DNA from: Vagococcus acidifermentans
GTDB lineage: Bacteria > Bacillota > Bacilli > Lactobacillales > Vagococcaceae
Direction: 5' to 3'
DNA: 54,701 nt
NCBI RefSeq assembly: GCF_003987655.1
Contig: NZ_NGKC01000017.1
Coordinates: forward strand, 1-54,701
This document shows positions 1-10,552 of the stretch, one piece after another (positions within the stretch are counted from its first letter, which is position 1; each line of letters begins with the position of its first letter). The notes beneath the pieces are model-generated. The model saw only the letters and a list, made by a program, of their open reading frames with translations. It did no database searches and was not told the DNA's origin. The position numbers were made by a program, and so were the translations under genes.

Positions 1-53
1 ATTTGCTGTTTAAATTCCTTGGTAAATGTCCGTCTCGGTCTACGTTCTGACAT
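1..53 (-). CDS. IS transposase OrfA, N-terminal fragment (runs off the window)
   Basis: An ATG at 53 on the minus strand opens MSERRPRRTFTKEFKQQ, a basic start typical of the helix-turn-helix OrfA of IS3-family transposases (an RRTFTKEFK motif). Only 17 codons are present before the window ends. The GGAGG at 61-65 (minus strand) is correctly spaced. The same 17 residues occur in the copy at 54649-54701. The family is inferred from this short N-terminus only. Confidence 0.65.
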   Translation of the reverse strand, partial: MSERRPRRTFTKEFKQQ

Positions 54-127
54 GTTGATTCCTCCAGTGTGTTTTATTATAGTTTACACACCTTATTTTT
101 ATTGTCTAGTCCAGTGTAGCCTGTCCA
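1..127 (-). mobile_element. Left end of an IS3-like insertion sequence, copy 1 (partial)
   Basis: Bases 1-127 are the exact reverse complement of 54575-54701. Read on the minus strand the element begins TGGACAGGCTACACTGG at 127, followed by a short leader, a GGAGG ribosome binding site at 61-65 and the transposase start at 53. Identity to the other copy stops exactly at base 127, so this is the element boundary. The outermost bases begin with TG, as in IS3-family elements; the subgroup cannot be named from so little sequence. It interrupts the ABC exporter gene. Confidence 0.85.
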
Positions 128-642
128 TTACGTTTAAATATGTTGGGTAACTGCATAATAATTATGACTTCAATCATCGTGATGATTAAAAGAGACCAAT
201 GTATATAAAGTAATCCTATCAGGGCTAAAGATAAATTAATTGAATTAGAAAGCAACTCGTAAAACTTTGAAAACCCTTGATCTTCAATTTGGCTAATATC
301 GTTGCTTAACCAAGATGTATAGTATCCTTCATTCTTCTTTTTAAAATCTGTAGCAGACAGACGACTCATTCTATCAGTTATCTGAATACGTAAATATTTC
401 GCCATTTTTTGAGTTGTTTTTCTGGATTGAATAATGTGAAAATAGGTAAAAATCAAAAAAATAGAGAATACAACAACTAATTTAAGAATACTCGATAAGA
501 ATAATCCGAAATCAAACTTAATCAAAGCATTGAAAATTGTTGCGTTAACAAAACTTGCAAGTGTTGTACTTACCCCTGCCCCCATCATTAATAGAAACAC
601 GACTAAATTTTCTTTCCAGAATTTTTTTATTATATTTTTCAT
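106..642 (-). pseudogene. ABC exporter transmembrane domain, 3' end cut off by the IS
   Basis: The gene starts at 642 with a good ribosome binding site (AAGGAGC on the minus strand). The product begins with a short basic segment and then transmembrane helices around residues 12-35, 45-68 and 140-165, the layout of a type-1 ABC exporter membrane domain, with a coupling-loop-like region around residues 80-130. About 171 codons are native, down to base 128; the last few residues and the stop are supplied by the insertion sequence. No ATPase domain is present, so this copy cannot be a working exporter unless the rest lies beyond the IS. It is divergent from the Rgg-like regulator at 749, an arrangement often seen when such a regulator controls a peptide exporter. 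Substrate unknown. Confidence 0.7.
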
Positions 643-748
643 TTTTTCGCTCCTTAGTATGTTTATCTTTTTATATTTAGTATATAGTAATTAAAGATGA
701 GTCGTCTAAATATGTCGTATAAGACAAATGAAAGGAGACATGGATTGA

Positions 749-1606
749 ATGGATATAGGCAATACACTAAAAAAAATACGCATTGAGCGAGGGTTATCAC
801 AAAAAGAAATGTGTCATGATATCGTCACAACTTCTTACTATTCAAAGGTTGAACGTGGTATCCATCAAATCAGCGCAGATAATCTATTGATCATACTTCA
901 AAAAAACAATATTTCTGTAACTGATTTTTTTGAATTAGTTAACCTGAATGATGTGTATAAAAACTCATTAAACACTGCTATTTCCAATGAAATAGAACAG
1001 GCTTATTATCAACTAGATGTGAGTCATTTAAAAAGAATAGAAGAAAATCTGAATAATATTTTTCAAAAAAACGATTACAATTATATATTTTATACTAATT
1101 TAATCAAACTTACTTTGTTTAATATAAACCAAGACAAAAACTTATTAACCGAAGAAAACAAACAATTTTTTAAACAAAAAATTTTTGATATGAATAACTG
1201 GGATTCCTTCAGATTAAGTCTATATAATAATATGATTGATTTTTATGATTTAGAAAGTAATCTTACTCTTATTAATTCGATTACTTCCAAACCCAATCTA
1301 ATAGAAATTGAGCCTTTACTCGTAGAAACGATTTTAATAAATTTTATAGGTTATTGTATTGAAAACAATTGCGACTCTTATGCGGCAGCATTTTTTTCCA
1401 TTATCGAAAACATGCCAACAACACCAAATAACTTTTTTAATAAAAATATGTTTACATTTTTTAAAAATCTAGTTTTTTATAGAGAAATTCCCGACAATTC
1501 ATTTTTAGAAAAAATCAACCAAGCTGTTAACGTATTCAATTTTTTAGATATGACTGAATATGGAACGAAATTGCATCAATTTTATCAAAAAAACAAGAAA
1601 TTTTAA
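749..1606 (+). CDS. Rgg/MutR-type transcriptional regulator
   Basis: The 285-residue protein has an N-terminal XRE helix-turn-helix (about residues 1-60: IGNTLKKIRIERGLSQKEMC) and a long, almost all-helical C-terminal part with the length typical of Rgg/GadR/MutR regulators, which bind short hydrophobic peptides in that domain. The ATG at 749 follows AAAGGAGA at 731-738; nearby TTG and ATG codons are in other frames or stop at once. The gene is visibly more AT-rich than the purine operon that follows, which suggests acquired DNA. The last codons lie inside a 20-bp terminator stem. The divergent exporter is a plausible target, now broken. I see no convincing peptide gene in the 106-bp divergent gap. 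Confidence 0.8.
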   Translation: MDIGNTLKKIRIERGLSQKEMCHDIVTTSYYSKVERGIHQISADNLLIILQKNNISVTDFFELVNLNDVYKNSLNTAISNEIEQAYYQLDVSHLKRIEENLNNIFQKNDYNYIFYTNLIKLTLFNINQDKNLLTEENKQFFKQKIFDMNNWDSFRLSLYNNMIDFYDLESNLTLINSITSKPNLIEIEPLLVETILINFIGYCIENNCDSYAAAFFSIIENMPTTPNNFFNKNMFTFFKNLVFYREIPDNSFLEKINQAVNVFNFLDMTEYGTKLHQFYQKNKKF

Positions 1607-1638
1607 GAATAGAGATTTATTCTTAAAATTTCTTGTTT
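1591..1638 (+). terminator. Perfect 20-bp hairpin terminator, likely bidirectional
   Basis: The arm at 1591-1610 is exactly complementary to 1619-1638 with an 8-base loop. A-rich and T-rich flanks would allow termination from either side. The stop codon of the regulator (1604-1606) lies inside the left arm. Confidence 0.85.
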
Positions 1639-1639
1639 T

Positions 1640-1985
1640 AGTCTCATAATCCCTAATTTTTGCTGAGTAGCTGAAGCATTAGATTAGGGCTTGATGATTA
1701 CAATAATCCAGCCTCTAGATTTTGATAATTATATTTCCTCCTCTCTGTCAACTTATACGTTTATTATTATACTTTCCTTAAAACAAGAATAATCAAAATG
1801 CCGTAATCGACATTTTTTAGAAATCCCAAGAAAGGAACTGCCTAGGTTTGCTGACAGGAAAACATAATCGTCAAAAATAATTCGCATAAAAGGCAAACAA
1901 ATTTACGAAAGCGAATTCAAAATAAGAGAACGATTAAAAAATCCGAACGATTATTTGTGTTGTGTGATAAACATACGAATTTTTG
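1640..1985. other. Intergenic stretch before the purine operon promoter
   Basis: No ORF with a credible start is visible. There is an imperfect hairpin whose outer arms are CCCTAAT near 1651 and ATTAGGG near 1682, without a T run. There is no sequence resembling a purine riboswitch core. PurBox-like motifs at the right-hand edge are listed separately. Confidence 0.5.
1939..1980 (+). promoter_or_regulatory. Two PurBox-like sites upstream of purC
   Basis: AAATCCGAACGAT at 1939-1951 fits the PurR operator core (CCGAAC with A/T flanks) with one doubtful base. A weaker match, ATACGAATTTT, begins at 1973. The two CGAA cores are 32 bp apart in the same orientation, just upstream of the -35 box. In Lactococcus and Bacillus PurR binds such CGAA-centred boxes with PRPP as effector. 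The assignment is by motif only. Confidence 0.5.
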
Positions 1986-2014
1986 TTGACTAAGCGTTTT
2001 TCGCTTGTTAGAAT
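1986..2014 (+). promoter_or_regulatory. Purine operon promoter (sigma-A type)
   Basis: TTGACT at 1986-1991 and TAGAAT at 2009-2014 are separated by exactly 17 bp. The spacer contains the inverted repeat AAGCGtttttCGCTT (1992-2006), so a protein could bind between the boxes. The transcript would begin near 2021, leaving a leader of only about 47 nt. Confidence 0.8.
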
Positions 2015-2067
2015 AATGGTAATTAATAGTCATACATTTTTGTACTTTATAAGGAGGATATTCGGAT

Positions 2068-2781
2068 TTGAATGAGTTGAAACTGCTTTATGAAGGTAAG
2101 GCCAAGCGCATCTATGAAACAGCGGACGAACACGTTCTGCTGGTGCAGTACATGGACCAGATCACTGCTCTGGATGGATTAAAGAAAGAACAGATGGCTT
2201 CCAAAGGGGCACTGAACAATCAGATTACCAGCCTGATTTTTGAGATATTGTCTGATTACAATGTGCCGAATCACTTCATTAAAAAAACATCAGAAACCGA
2301 ACAATTGGTCAAACGACTGCACATGTTGCCGCTGGAAGTAGTTGTGAGAAATGTTGCTGCCGGAAGTTTTTCAAAGAGATTAGGTGTTGCAGAAGGCACG
2401 CCGCTAGTCAGACCGATTATTGAATTTTATTACAAAAATGATGCACTCCATGATCCGATTATCAATGATGACCATGTCGTATTTCTTGATATTGCAACTG
2501 ATGAAGAAATCATTAAAATCAAACGCCGGGCATTTGAAGTGAATGAGGCGCTGATTCGTATCTTTGAATCCATCGGCATCCGTCTAGTGGACTTTAAAAT
2601 CGAGTTTGGCAAAGATGAAGACGGTCAGATTCTGCTCGGAGACGAGGTCACACCAGATACTTGCCGTTTATGGGACATGGACACGAATGAACGATTAGAC
2701 AAAGATTTGTACCGCCGTGACTTAGGGGATGTCATTCCTGTTTACAAAGAAGTTTTAAGACGCCTGACACATATCAATTAA
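2068..2781 (+). CDS. purC: SAICAR synthetase (phosphoribosylaminoimidazole-succinocarboxamide synthase)
   Basis: The enzyme ligates aspartate to CAIR in IMP synthesis. The 237-residue product has the family length, the N-terminal YEGKAKRIY nucleotide loop (residues 8-16), EVVVRNVAAGSF in the centre, and LGDEVTPDTCRLWD near the C-terminus. The start is a TTG at 2068, about 10 bases after AAGGAGG; the ATG nearby is out of frame. It is the first gene of the nine-gene purine operon, and purS follows after 18 bp. Confidence 0.97.
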   Translation: MNELKLLYEGKAKRIYETADEHVLLVQYMDQITALDGLKKEQMASKGALNNQITSLIFEILSDYNVPNHFIKKTSETEQLVKRLHMLPLEVVVRNVAAGSFSKRLGVAEGTPLVRPIIEFYYKNDALHDPIINDDHVVFLDIATDEEIIKIKRRAFEVNEALIRIFESIGIRLVDFKIEFGKDEDGQILLGDEVTPDTCRLWDMDTNERLDKDLYRRDLGDVIPVYKEVLRRLTHIN

Positions 2782-2799
2782 CTCAAAAGGAGAATAAAA

Positions 2800-3048
2800 A
2801 TGTATTTAGCAAAAGTTTACGTCATGTATAAAGAATCTGTTCTGGACCCTCAAGGTGAAGCGGTCAAAAAAGCTATTCACAAGCTTGATTATGAAGAAGT
2901 CGCCGATGTGAGGATGGGAAAATATTTCGAGCTGAAGATTGCCAAGTCGGACAGAGACGTTTCTGACGTGGTGGAAGACATTTGTAATAAACTGCTGTCG
3001 AATGTGAACATGGAAAGCTATCGTTATGAAATTATGGAGGAAGAATAA
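2800..3048 (+). CDS. purS: FGAM synthase subunit PurS
   Basis: An 82-residue protein that begins [19 protein letters not shown], the standard PurS opening. PurS is the small structural subunit that joins PurQ and PurL into formylglycinamidine ribonucleotide synthase in Gram-positive bacteria. It lies between purC and purQ, with a 2-bp gap to purQ, so the three subunits are made together. The start follows AAAGGAG. Confidence 0.96.
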   Translation: MYLAKVYVMYKESVLDPQGEAVKKAIHKLDYEEVADVRMGKYFELKIAKSDRDVSDVVEDICNKLLSNVNMESYRYEIMEEE

Positions 3049-3050
3049 GA

Positions 3051-3725
3051 ATGAAACTTGCTGTCATCGTATTTCCCGGCTCGAACTGCGACCATGACTT
3101 GTTGTGGGCGGCAAAAAACATCGCCAACATAGATGCAGAGTTTGTTTCCCACAATGAAACAAGTTTGGACGGTTTCGACGGTGTTCTGCTGCCTGGCGGA
3201 TTTTCTTATGGTGATTATTTGAGATGCGGAGCGATTGCTCGTTTCTCAAATATTATGGATGAAGTTGTTCGTTTTGCAGAAGAAGGCAAACTGGTCTTTG
3301 GCACGTGCAACGGGTTTCAAATTTTGACAGAAGCCGGACTTTTGCCGGGCGTCTTGCTGAAAAACAAGAGTCTGTCTTTTATCTGCAAGACCACACCGTT
3401 AAAAGTAGTCAACAACACGACCATTTTTACAAATGCTTATGAAGAAAACGAGCTGATTCACCTGCCGATTGCGCACGGCGAGGGCAATTACTATTGCGAT
3501 GAGGAGACACTTCAGGAGCTGAAAGACAATAATCAAATCGTGTTTACTTATGCAGACAATCCGAATGGCAGTCTGGCGGACATCGCCGGCATCACGAACA
3601 AAGCGGGGAATGTGCTGGGCATGATGCCGCATCCTGAGCGGGCGGTTGAGGAGCTGCTGGGGTCTGAAGATGGTCTGAAATTTTTCACGTCCATAATCAA
3701 TCATTTTAAAGAGGTGGCAAACTAA
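3051..3725 (+). CDS. purQ: FGAM synthase glutaminase subunit PurQ
   Basis: This class I glutamine amidotransferase provides ammonia to PurL. The 224-residue product shows the oxyanion region [13 protein letters not shown], the nucleophile Cys86 in FGTCNGF, and the His of the triad in MMPHPERA near the C-terminus. It overlaps purL by one base (TAATG), which implies translational coupling. Length matches the Bacillus-type free-standing subunit. Confidence 0.97.
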   Translation: MKLAVIVFPGSNCDHDLLWAAKNIANIDAEFVSHNETSLDGFDGVLLPGGFSYGDYLRCGAIARFSNIMDEVVRFAEEGKLVFGTCNGFQILTEAGLLPGVLLKNKSLSFICKTTPLKVVNNTTIFTNAYEENELIHLPIAHGEGNYYCDEETLQELKDNNQIVFTYADNPNGSLADIAGITNKAGNVLGMMPHPERAVEELLGSEDGLKFFTSIINHFKEVAN

Positions 3726-5944
3726 TGACGACATTTGAACCAACTCCGCAGGAAATCAAAGAACAGAAAATTTACCGTCAGTGGGGTATGACAGATGAAG
3801 AATACCGGATGGTTGAGGAGGATATTCTAGGCAGAATGCCGAACTACACAGAAGCGGGTCTCTTTTCCGTGATGTGGAGCGAGCACTGCTCTTATAAAAG
3901 TTCGAAAAAAGTTTTGAAAAAGTTTCCGACAAGTGGTCCGCAAGTGCTGCAGGGGCCGGGCGAAGGAGCAGGGATTGTTGATATTGGCGATGGTCAAGCT
4001 GTAGTGTTCAAGGCGGAAAGCCACAACCACCCGTCTGCAGTCGAACCTTATGAAGGGGCGGCTACGGGCGTGGGCGGTATTATCCGCGATATTTTCAGTA
4101 TGGGGGCAAAACCGATTGCCCTGCTGGATTCGTTGCGTTTTGGCGAATTGACAAATAACCGGACGAAGTTTTTGCTTGACCAAGTAGTTGCCGGCATCGG
4201 CGGCTACGGCAACTGTATCGGTATCCCGACTGTTGGCGGCGAGATTGCATTTGATGCGTGCTACGAGGGCAATCCGCTGGTCAATGCGATGTGTGTCGGA
4301 CTGATTAATCATGAAGACATTCAAAAAGGACAGGCTAAAGGGGTCGGCAACTCGATTATGTATGTCGGCGCCAAAACCGGTCGTGACGGCATCCACGGTG
4401 CGACCTTCGCTTCTGAGGAATTCTCCGAAGGCGAAGAGCAGCAACGTTCAGCTGTTCAAGTGGGCGATCCGTTCATGGAAAAGCTGCTGATGGATGCGTG
4501 TCTGGAACTGATTTTAAATCACAGCGATATTTTAGTTGGTATTCAGGACATGGGGGCTGCCGGTTTGGCATCATCCAGTTCTGAGATGGCTTCAAAAGCC
4601 GGTGCCGGTCTGCGCCTGAATTTAGACGATGTCCCGCAGCGGGAATCAGGCATGACGGCGTATGAAATGATGCTGTCCGAATCTCAGGAGCGTATGCTTC
4701 TATGTGTACTGAAAGGCCATGAACAGGAAGTCAAAGAGCTGTTCTCCGCCTATGATCTGGATGCGGTGGTTATCGGGGAAGTGACTGATGACGGCTACTA
4801 CCATTTGTTCCACAATGGCGAAGAGGTTGCTCATATCCCGGTGGATGCTCTGGCTGAAGATGCACCGGTTTATGACCTGCCGTACCAAGAACCTGCCCGT
4901 TATCAGCAGTTTCAGCAGATGGCAGACTTTAAACCAGTCATTACAGACGGTAACGCCACACTGTTGTCCTTATTGAAACAACCGACGATTGCATCGAAAA
5001 AATCTATTTACGAAACGTATGATTCACAAGTAGGTACCAATACGGTTGTGACACCGGGAAGCGATGCGGCAGTGGTGCGCATCAAAGGGACGGAAAAAGC
5101 ACTGGCGATGACGACCGACTGTAATGCACGTTATGTGTATTTGGACCCGGAAATCGGCGGCAAAATCGCTGTAGCGGAAGCTGCGCGCAATATTGTCGCA
5201 AGCGGGGGACGCCCGCTGGCCATCACTGATTGTTTGAACTATGGTTCGCCGGATAAACCTGAAGTTTACTGGGAACTGTGGTATTCTGCCGACGGTATCA
5301 GCGAAGCTTGCCGCGTACTGAATACACCGGTTATTTCTGGTAATGTGTCTCTTTACAACGAGATAGACAACACAGCTATTTATCCGACCCCGATGATCGG
5401 GATGGTCGGACTGGTAGATGATTTAGCCGATATCACAACACAGGCGTTCAAACAGGCAGGCGATGCCATTTATGTCATTGGCGGCACTCAGGCTGATTTC
5501 AACGGATCGGAGCTCCAAAAAATGCTGACTGGCAAAATTGAGGGCAAACTGATGCCGTTGGATTTGACTGTTGAAAAAGCGGTTCAGGATTTTGTCTTGA
5601 CAGCCATTAAAAAAGGCTACATTGCCAGTGCCCATGACGTGTCGGAAGGCGGCTTGGGAGTGGCTCTGGCAGAGTCGGCATTTGAGAAAGAGCTGGGCAT
5701 TGATGTGACTGTCGATATGGAGACCGCGCTGTTGTTTTCAGAAACACAATCACGTTTCGTCGTATCCGTTTCGCCGGATAAGCAGGCGGCATTTGATGCG
5801 ATTGCGCCTGATTTTGTCAAGCAGCTTGGGACAGTAACGTCGTCTGGTTTATTATCCATCACAACCGGCGACGGACAGATTGAATTGTCGACCTCAGAAG
5901 CGAAGAAAGTGTGGGAGGAAGCCATACCATGTCTATTGAAATAA
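3725..5944 (+). CDS. purL: FGAM synthase large subunit PurL
   Basis: The synthetase subunit converts FGAR to FGAM with ATP and ammonia. At 739 residues it is the small, Bacillus-type PurL that needs PurQ and PurS, not the 1300-residue fused form. Visible motifs are [35 protein letters not shown] split over residues near 95-115, and the glycine-rich [12 protein letters not shown] and [16 protein letters not shown] segments of the repeated ATP-binding fold. Its 3' end overlaps the purF start by 16 bases. The long minus-strand ORFs beneath it are shadows. Confidence 0.97.
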   Translation: MTTFEPTPQEIKEQKIYRQWGMTDEEYRMVEEDILGRMPNYTEAGLFSVMWSEHCSYKSSKKVLKKFPTSGPQVLQGPGEGAGIVDIGDGQAVVFKAESHNHPSAVEPYEGAATGVGGIIRDIFSMGAKPIALLDSLRFGELTNNRTKFLLDQVVAGIGGYGNCIGIPTVGGEIAFDACYEGNPLVNAMCVGLINHEDIQKGQAKGVGNSIMYVGAKTGRDGIHGATFASEEFSEGEEQQRSAVQVGDPFMEKLLMDACLELILNHSDILVGIQDMGAAGLASSSSEMASKAGAGLRLNLDDVPQRESGMTAYEMMLSESQERMLLCVLKGHEQEVKELFSAYDLDAVVIGEVTDDGYYHLFHNGEEVAHIPVDALAEDAPVYDLPYQEPARYQQFQQMADFKPVITDGNATLLSLLKQPTIASKKSIYETYDSQVGTNTVVTPGSDAAVVRIKGTEKALAMTTDCNARYVYLDPEIGGKIAVAEAARNIVASGGRPLAITDCLNYGSPDKPEVYWELWYSADGISEACRVLNTPVISGNVSLYNEIDNTAIYPTPMIGMVGLVDDLADITTQAFKQAGDAIYVIGGTQADFNGSELQKMLTGKIEGKLMPLDLTVEKAVQDFVLTAIKKGYIASAHDVSEGGLGVALAESAFEKELGIDVTVDMETALLFSETQSRFVVSVSPDKQAAFDAIAPDFVKQLGTVTSSGLLSITTGDGQIELSTSEAKKVWEEAIPCLLK

Positions 5945-7350
5945 AAGGATTACACGAAGAATGTGGTGTGTTTGGCATCTGGAACCATCCTGAAGCGTCA
6001 AAAGTCGCTTATTTCGGGCTGCACAGCTTGCAGCACCGGGGCCAAGAAGGCGCCGGTATTGTGTCAAATAATCACGGTGAACTGTATGTTCATCGTGATT
6101 TAGGTCTTTTAGCCGAAGTTTTTTCGGCCGATGAAGACTTGGAGAAGTTAAAAGGACACGCTGCCGTCGGTCATGTCCGGTACGGCACATCCGGAGTCAG
6201 TAAAATCGACAACATCCAGCCGTTTCTATTCAACTTTTTTGATGGGTCTGTGGCGCTGGCGCACAATGGCAACTTGACGAATGCCAGAAGTTTACGCAAT
6301 GACCTTGAACGGGGCGGAGCGATTTTTCATTCCAATTCTGATACCGAAGTGTTGATGCATTTAATCAGAAAAAGCAGCCAAGACACATTCAAAGGCAAAC
6401 TGAAAGAAGCGCTGAATCAGGTGAAAGGCGGTTTTGCCTATCTGTTGCTGACCGAAGAAAGACTGTATGCTGCGCTGGACCCGAATGCGTTCAGACCGCT
6501 GTCAATCGGACAGATGAAAAACGGTGCTTATGTAGTCGCCAGCGAGACATGTGCTTTAGAAGTGATTGGCGCCACGCACTTGCGCGACGTTGGTCCCGGC
6601 GAGCTGGTAATTATTGATGACAGCGGGTATACAATCGAAACATACACGGATAACACACAGTATGCTATCTGTGCCATGGAGTTCATTTATTTCGCACGGC
6701 CGGATTCCAATATCGCCGGTGTGAATGTCCATACCGCACGGAAGCGTTCCGGGAAAAAATTAGCTAAGGAAGCGTTTGTCGATGCCGACATGGTCATCGG
6801 TGTGCCGAATTCATCCCTGTCAGCAGCCAGCGGCTATGCCGAGGAAAGCGGCATTCCTTACGAGATGGGACTTGTCAAAAACCAGTACATCGCCAGAACG
6901 TTTATCCAGCCGACTCAAGAATTGCGTGAGGAAGGCGTACGGATGAAACTTTCAGCGGTCAGAGGGGTTGTTGAAGGCAAGCGCATCATTATGGTTGACG
7001 ATTCAATTGTCCGCGGCACGACCAGCCGGCGCATTGTTCAGCTGCTGAAAGAATCCGGGGCAAAAGAAGTGCACGTACGGATTGCGTCGCCGCCGCTGAG
7101 ATACCCGTGCTTTTATGGTATCGACATCCAAACGAAAAAAGAACTGATTGCGAACAATCATACAGTTGAAGAAATTTGTGGAATGATTGGTGCAGACTCG
7201 TTGGAGTTTCTCAGCGAAGAAGGCTTGATTGAAGCGATAGGCTTGAATTTTGACGCGCCGTATACAGGTTTGTGCATGGCTTATTTCAATGGCGACTACC
7301 CGACTCCTTTGTATGATTTTGAGGATTGTCTGCTGATAAATAATGAATAA
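5929..7350 (+). CDS. purF: Amidophosphoribosyltransferase
   Basis: The committed step of purine synthesis: PRPP plus glutamine to phosphoribosylamine. I place the start at the ATG at 5929, just after GGGAGG at 5913-5918, giving 473 residues; a GTG further upstream lies within the ribosome binding site. [11 protein letters not shown] is an 11-residue propeptide, and Cys12 (CGVFGIW) becomes the N-terminal nucleophile. The PRPP-binding loop [14 protein letters not shown] lies around residue 360. A conserved pair of C-terminal cysteines and an early cysteine could hold the Fe-S cluster of the Bacillus enzyme, which would link it to the suf operon of this window. Confidence 0.96.
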   Translation: MSIEIKGLHEECGVFGIWNHPEASKVAYFGLHSLQHRGQEGAGIVSNNHGELYVHRDLGLLAEVFSADEDLEKLKGHAAVGHVRYGTSGVSKIDNIQPFLFNFFDGSVALAHNGNLTNARSLRNDLERGGAIFHSNSDTEVLMHLIRKSSQDTFKGKLKEALNQVKGGFAYLLLTEERLYAALDPNAFRPLSIGQMKNGAYVVASETCALEVIGATHLRDVGPGELVIIDDSGYTIETYTDNTQYAICAMEFIYFARPDSNIAGVNVHTARKRSGKKLAKEAFVDADMVIGVPNSSLSAASGYAEESGIPYEMGLVKNQYIARTFIQPTQELREEGVRMKLSAVRGVVEGKRIIMVDDSIVRGTTSRRIVQLLKESGAKEVHVRIASPPLRYPCFYGIDIQTKKELIANNHTVEEICGMIGADSLEFLSEEGLIEAIGLNFDAPYTGLCMAYFNGDYPTPLYDFEDCLLINNE

Positions 7351-7396
7351 AATAACCTTAAAGAAACAAAATTGTGTCGTATGAAAGGAGAAATAA

Positions 7397-8446
7397 ATGA
7401 CAAAAAATGCCTATGTTCGAGCGGGTGTTGATGTGGAAGCGGGCTATGAAGTGGTCGCGCGAATTAAAAAACATGTTGATAGGACAAGGAATCTCGGCGT
7501 TATGGGAGCTATCGGCGGGTTTGGCGGCTGTTTCGATTTAAGTGCCTATCAGGTGGAAAATCCGGTGCTTGTTTCCGGAACGGACGGTGTAGGTACAAAA
7601 GTGCTTTTGGCTATTCAGGCAAATAAACATGATACAATAGGGATAGATTGTGTTGCAATGTGTGTGAATGACATCGTGGTCCAGGGAGCGCGTCCGTTAT
7701 TTTTCCTTGATTATTTAGCGACAGGCAAAAATGTGCCTGAAAAAATTGAACAAGTCGTTTCCGGTGTCGCTGAAGGCTGTGTGCAGGCGGGAGCCGCATT
7801 AATCGGCGGCGAAACAGCTGAAATGCCGGGGATGTATGCTGATACGGATTATGATTTGGCCGGCTTTACAGTGGGAATCGTTGATAAGGAAAAACTGATT
7901 GACGGTTCTAAAATCACAGCCGGAGATGTGCTGATAGGCATACCTGCGAGTGGCCTTCATTCCAACGGGTTTTCACTGGTCCGCAAAGTATTTTTCGAGC
8001 AAAATGACTTTACTGGCGACAGCCGTTTGCCGGAGCTGGCCGGCAAGCCGTTGATGGAAGAATTATTGACGCCGACTAAAATATATGTGAATGCCTTGCT
8101 GCCGCTGTTGGAAAAAAATCTTCTGCACGGGGCGGCGCATATCACAGGCGGCGGTTTTGTGGAAAATATTCCACGTATGCTGCCGGCGGACTGTGCTTGT
8201 GAAATCCAGCTTGGCAGCTGGCCTGTACTGCCTGTTTTCGATGCATTGTCAACGTATGGCCAGATTCCTGAGAGGGAAATGTATGAAATTTTCAATATGG
8301 GAATCGGCATGGTCTTAGCAGTTTCTGAAACCGATGCTAGAGGGGTGATAGCAGAATTGAACGCTACGGGAGAAGAAGGGTTTGTTATCGGCAGAGTTAC
8401 CGAAAAAGACACTGAGCCCATCATTTTTAAAGGGGTAGAAAAATGA
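7397..8446 (+). CDS. purM: AIR synthetase (phosphoribosylformylglycinamidine cyclo-ligase)
   Basis: The 349-residue enzyme closes the imidazole ring (FGAM to AIR). It has the ATP-binding GTDGVGTKV motif (near residue 60), [11 protein letters not shown], and the [12 protein letters not shown] signature. The gap of 46 bp after purF is the longest within the front part of the operon and has its own AAAGGAG. The end overlaps purN as ATGA. Confidence 0.97.
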   Translation: MTKNAYVRAGVDVEAGYEVVARIKKHVDRTRNLGVMGAIGGFGGCFDLSAYQVENPVLVSGTDGVGTKVLLAIQANKHDTIGIDCVAMCVNDIVVQGARPLFFLDYLATGKNVPEKIEQVVSGVAEGCVQAGAALIGGETAEMPGMYADTDYDLAGFTVGIVDKEKLIDGSKITAGDVLIGIPASGLHSNGFSLVRKVFFEQNDFTGDSRLPELAGKPLMEELLTPTKIYVNALLPLLEKNLLHGAAHITGGGFVENIPRMLPADCACEIQLGSWPVLPVFDALSTYGQIPEREMYEIFNMGIGMVLAVSETDARGVIAELNATGEEGFVIGRVTEKDTEPIIFKGVEK

Positions 8447-9027
8447 AGATAGCAGTGTTTGCATCAGGGAACGGCAGCAATTTCGAGGCCATTGCAGAGG
8501 CTGTCGAAACCGGCGAGATTCAAGGGGAGATAGTCATGCTTTTTTCTGACCAGCCGGACGCCTATGCGATTGAACGGGCTAAGCGCCGCGATATACCAGT
8601 CATCAGCTTCTCGCCGAAATCATGTTCATCGAAAACTGACTATGAGTTGAGAATTCTGCATTTTTTACACGGCTATCAGGTGGAACTGATCGTTCTGGCA
8701 GGCTATATGCGGATTATCGGCGAGACGCTGCTGTCATCGTTTCCTAGCCGCATTATTAACATTCACCCGTCGCTTTTGCCGGCGTTTCCCGGGAAAAGCG
8801 GCATACAAGACGCTTTTAAAGCGGGAGTAGCGGAATCTGGTGTCACTGTCCATTATGTTGACCAAGGCATCGATACAGGGCCGATTATCGCACAAGTTCG
8901 TGTACCGATACACCCTAACGATACGCTGGCGGCGTTTGAGGAACGGATTCATCAGGCGGAGCATCAGCTGTATCCGCGAGTGATTCAAGAAATAATTCAA
9001 TGCAGAAAGGAAGACCGCAAGTCATGA
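8443..9027 (+). CDS. purN: GAR transformylase (folate dependent)
   Basis: Transfers a formyl group from 10-formyl-THF to GAR. The 194-residue product starts [17 protein letters not shown], with the phosphate loop GNGSN, and carries the catalytic cluster [13 protein letters not shown] with the downstream [14 protein letters not shown] segment holding the catalytic Asp. It is coupled to purM and purH by 4-base overlaps on either side. Confidence 0.97.
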   Translation: MKIAVFASGNGSNFEAIAEAVETGEIQGEIVMLFSDQPDAYAIERAKRRDIPVISFSPKSCSSKTDYELRILHFLHGYQVELIVLAGYMRIIGETLLSSFPSRIINIHPSLLPAFPGKSGIQDAFKAGVAESGVTVHYVDQGIDTGPIIAQVRVPIHPNDTLAAFEERIHQAEHQLYPRVIQEIIQCRKEDRKS

Positions 9028-10514
9028 GGAGAGCTTTAATTAGTGTGTCTGATAAAAATGGTATTGTTGCTTTTGCAAAAGAGCTGGCAAATCAGGGAAT
9101 CGAGATTATTTCTACTGGAGGGACCAAACGGGCATTGGAAGAGGCCGGTGTTGCGACGGTTGGCATTGAAGAAGTGACCGGTTTTCCGGAAATGCTGGAC
9201 GGCAGAGTGAAGACACTTCATCCTAAGATTCACGGCGGACTGCTGGCACGGCGGGATTTGGACAGTCATTTGTCGCAGCTGGCGGCGCATGATATTCAAC
9301 CGATTGATTTTGTCTGTGTCAACCTCTATCCTTTTGCGGAAACCATCAGCAAACCGGATGTCACGCTTGATGAGGCGATTGAGAACATTGATATCGGGGG
9401 CCCAAGCATGCTGAGAAGCGCGGCGAAAAATTATGCGGCTGTGACAGTCATCACAGACCCGGCAGACTATGACCGTGTGCTGGCTGAGTTGAAAGCCGGT
9501 GGTGAAACGACGCTTGCCACCCGCAAGGAACTGGCAGCGAAAGTATTTGCACACACATCAGCTTATGACGGCTTGATTGCCCGCTATTTGGGCAATCGAG
9601 AAACGGTGTTGCGCTATGGGGAAAACCCGCAGCAGCAAGCCAGTTTCATAAGAGATGCGGAGGCACCGGCTTTTTCTATTGCAGCTGCCAAACAGCTGAA
9701 CGGCAAAGAACTGTCATATAATAATATCCGGGATGCAGATGCCGGATTGCGGATGATTCGCGAATACAGCGAGCCGACAGTGGTTGCAATCAAACACATG
9801 AACCCGTGCGGTATCGGGACGGCAGACACGATTTTCGGCGCCTTTCAAAAAGCATTTGATGCAGACCCGGTATCAATTTTCGGGGGAATTGTTATCTTAA
9901 ACCGGCCGGTGGATTTGGCGACTGCTGAAAAACTGTCAGCTATTTTTCTCGAAATCATTGTTGCGCCGGCTTTTGAACCGGAAGCACTGGCTTTATTATC
10001 AAAGAAAAAGAACTTGCGCTTGCTGCAGTTGGATTTTTCTTCCCAGAACCAACACAATGCACGGGAATTTGTTTCCGTATTGGGCGGTTATCTGGAACAA
10101 GACATGGATACGACAGCTGACGACCCGGCGGCATGGCAATGTGTGACGGAACGTCAACCGACAGAAGAAGAGATGCGTGCGTTGGCGTTTAACTGGAAAG
10201 CCGTCAAGCATGTCAAAAGCAATGCAATAGTGCTTGGAACGGCATCCCAGACATTGGGCATCGGAGCCGGTCAGATGAACCGTATCGGGTCTTTAAAAAT
10301 TGCTGCGGAGCAGGCAGGTGCACGGACAGCCGACTGTGTGCTGGCAAGCGACGCCTTTTTCCCGATGGATGATTCGGTCGCGTTTGCTGCCGAACACGGC
10401 ATTCGGGCAATCGTCCAGCCCGGCGGCAGTATCAAAGACCAGGATTCGATTGACATGGCCAACAAGCACGGCATTGCGATGGTCTTTACAGGTGTCCGTC
10501 ACTTTAAGCACTAA
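9024..10514 (+). CDS. purH: Bifunctional AICAR transformylase / IMP cyclohydrolase
   Basis: The last two steps to IMP. The ATG at 9024 ([13 protein letters not shown]) follows AAAGGAAG and overlaps the purN stop; an upstream in-frame ATG at 9000 lies inside purN and is less likely. Length is then 496 residues. The N-terminal cyclohydrolase part contains STGGTKR and [20 protein letters not shown]; the transformylase part contains RYGENPQQ and KHMNPCG. It consumes AICAR, which is also released by HisF/HisH of the his operon in this window. Confidence 0.97.
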   Translation: MRRALISVSDKNGIVAFAKELANQGIEIISTGGTKRALEEAGVATVGIEEVTGFPEMLDGRVKTLHPKIHGGLLARRDLDSHLSQLAAHDIQPIDFVCVNLYPFAETISKPDVTLDEAIENIDIGGPSMLRSAAKNYAAVTVITDPADYDRVLAELKAGGETTLATRKELAAKVFAHTSAYDGLIARYLGNRETVLRYGENPQQQASFIRDAEAPAFSIAAAKQLNGKELSYNNIRDADAGLRMIREYSEPTVVAIKHMNPCGIGTADTIFGAFQKAFDADPVSIFGGIVILNRPVDLATAEKLSAIFLEIIVAPAFEPEALALLSKKKNLRLLQLDFSSQNQHNAREFVSVLGGYLEQDMDTTADDPAAWQCVTERQPTEEEMRALAFNWKAVKHVKSNAIVLGTASQTLGIGAGQMNRIGSLKIAAEQAGARTADCVLASDAFFPMDDSVAFAAEHGIRAIVQPGGSIKDQDSIDMANKHGIAMVFTGVRHFKH

Positions 10515-10552
10515 TGGGACTGTGCGGGGACAAGGAAAAGCAGGAGGATTGT

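Noticed and set aside
1640-2067. Purine riboswitch before purC
   Set aside because: The transcript starts near 2021, leaving about 47 nt; the upstream DNA has none of the conserved loop sequences.
3827-4444. 205-codon ORF on the minus strand inside purL
   Set aside because: It is antisense to a certain gene, has no ribosome binding site, and its composition follows the reverse frame of purL.
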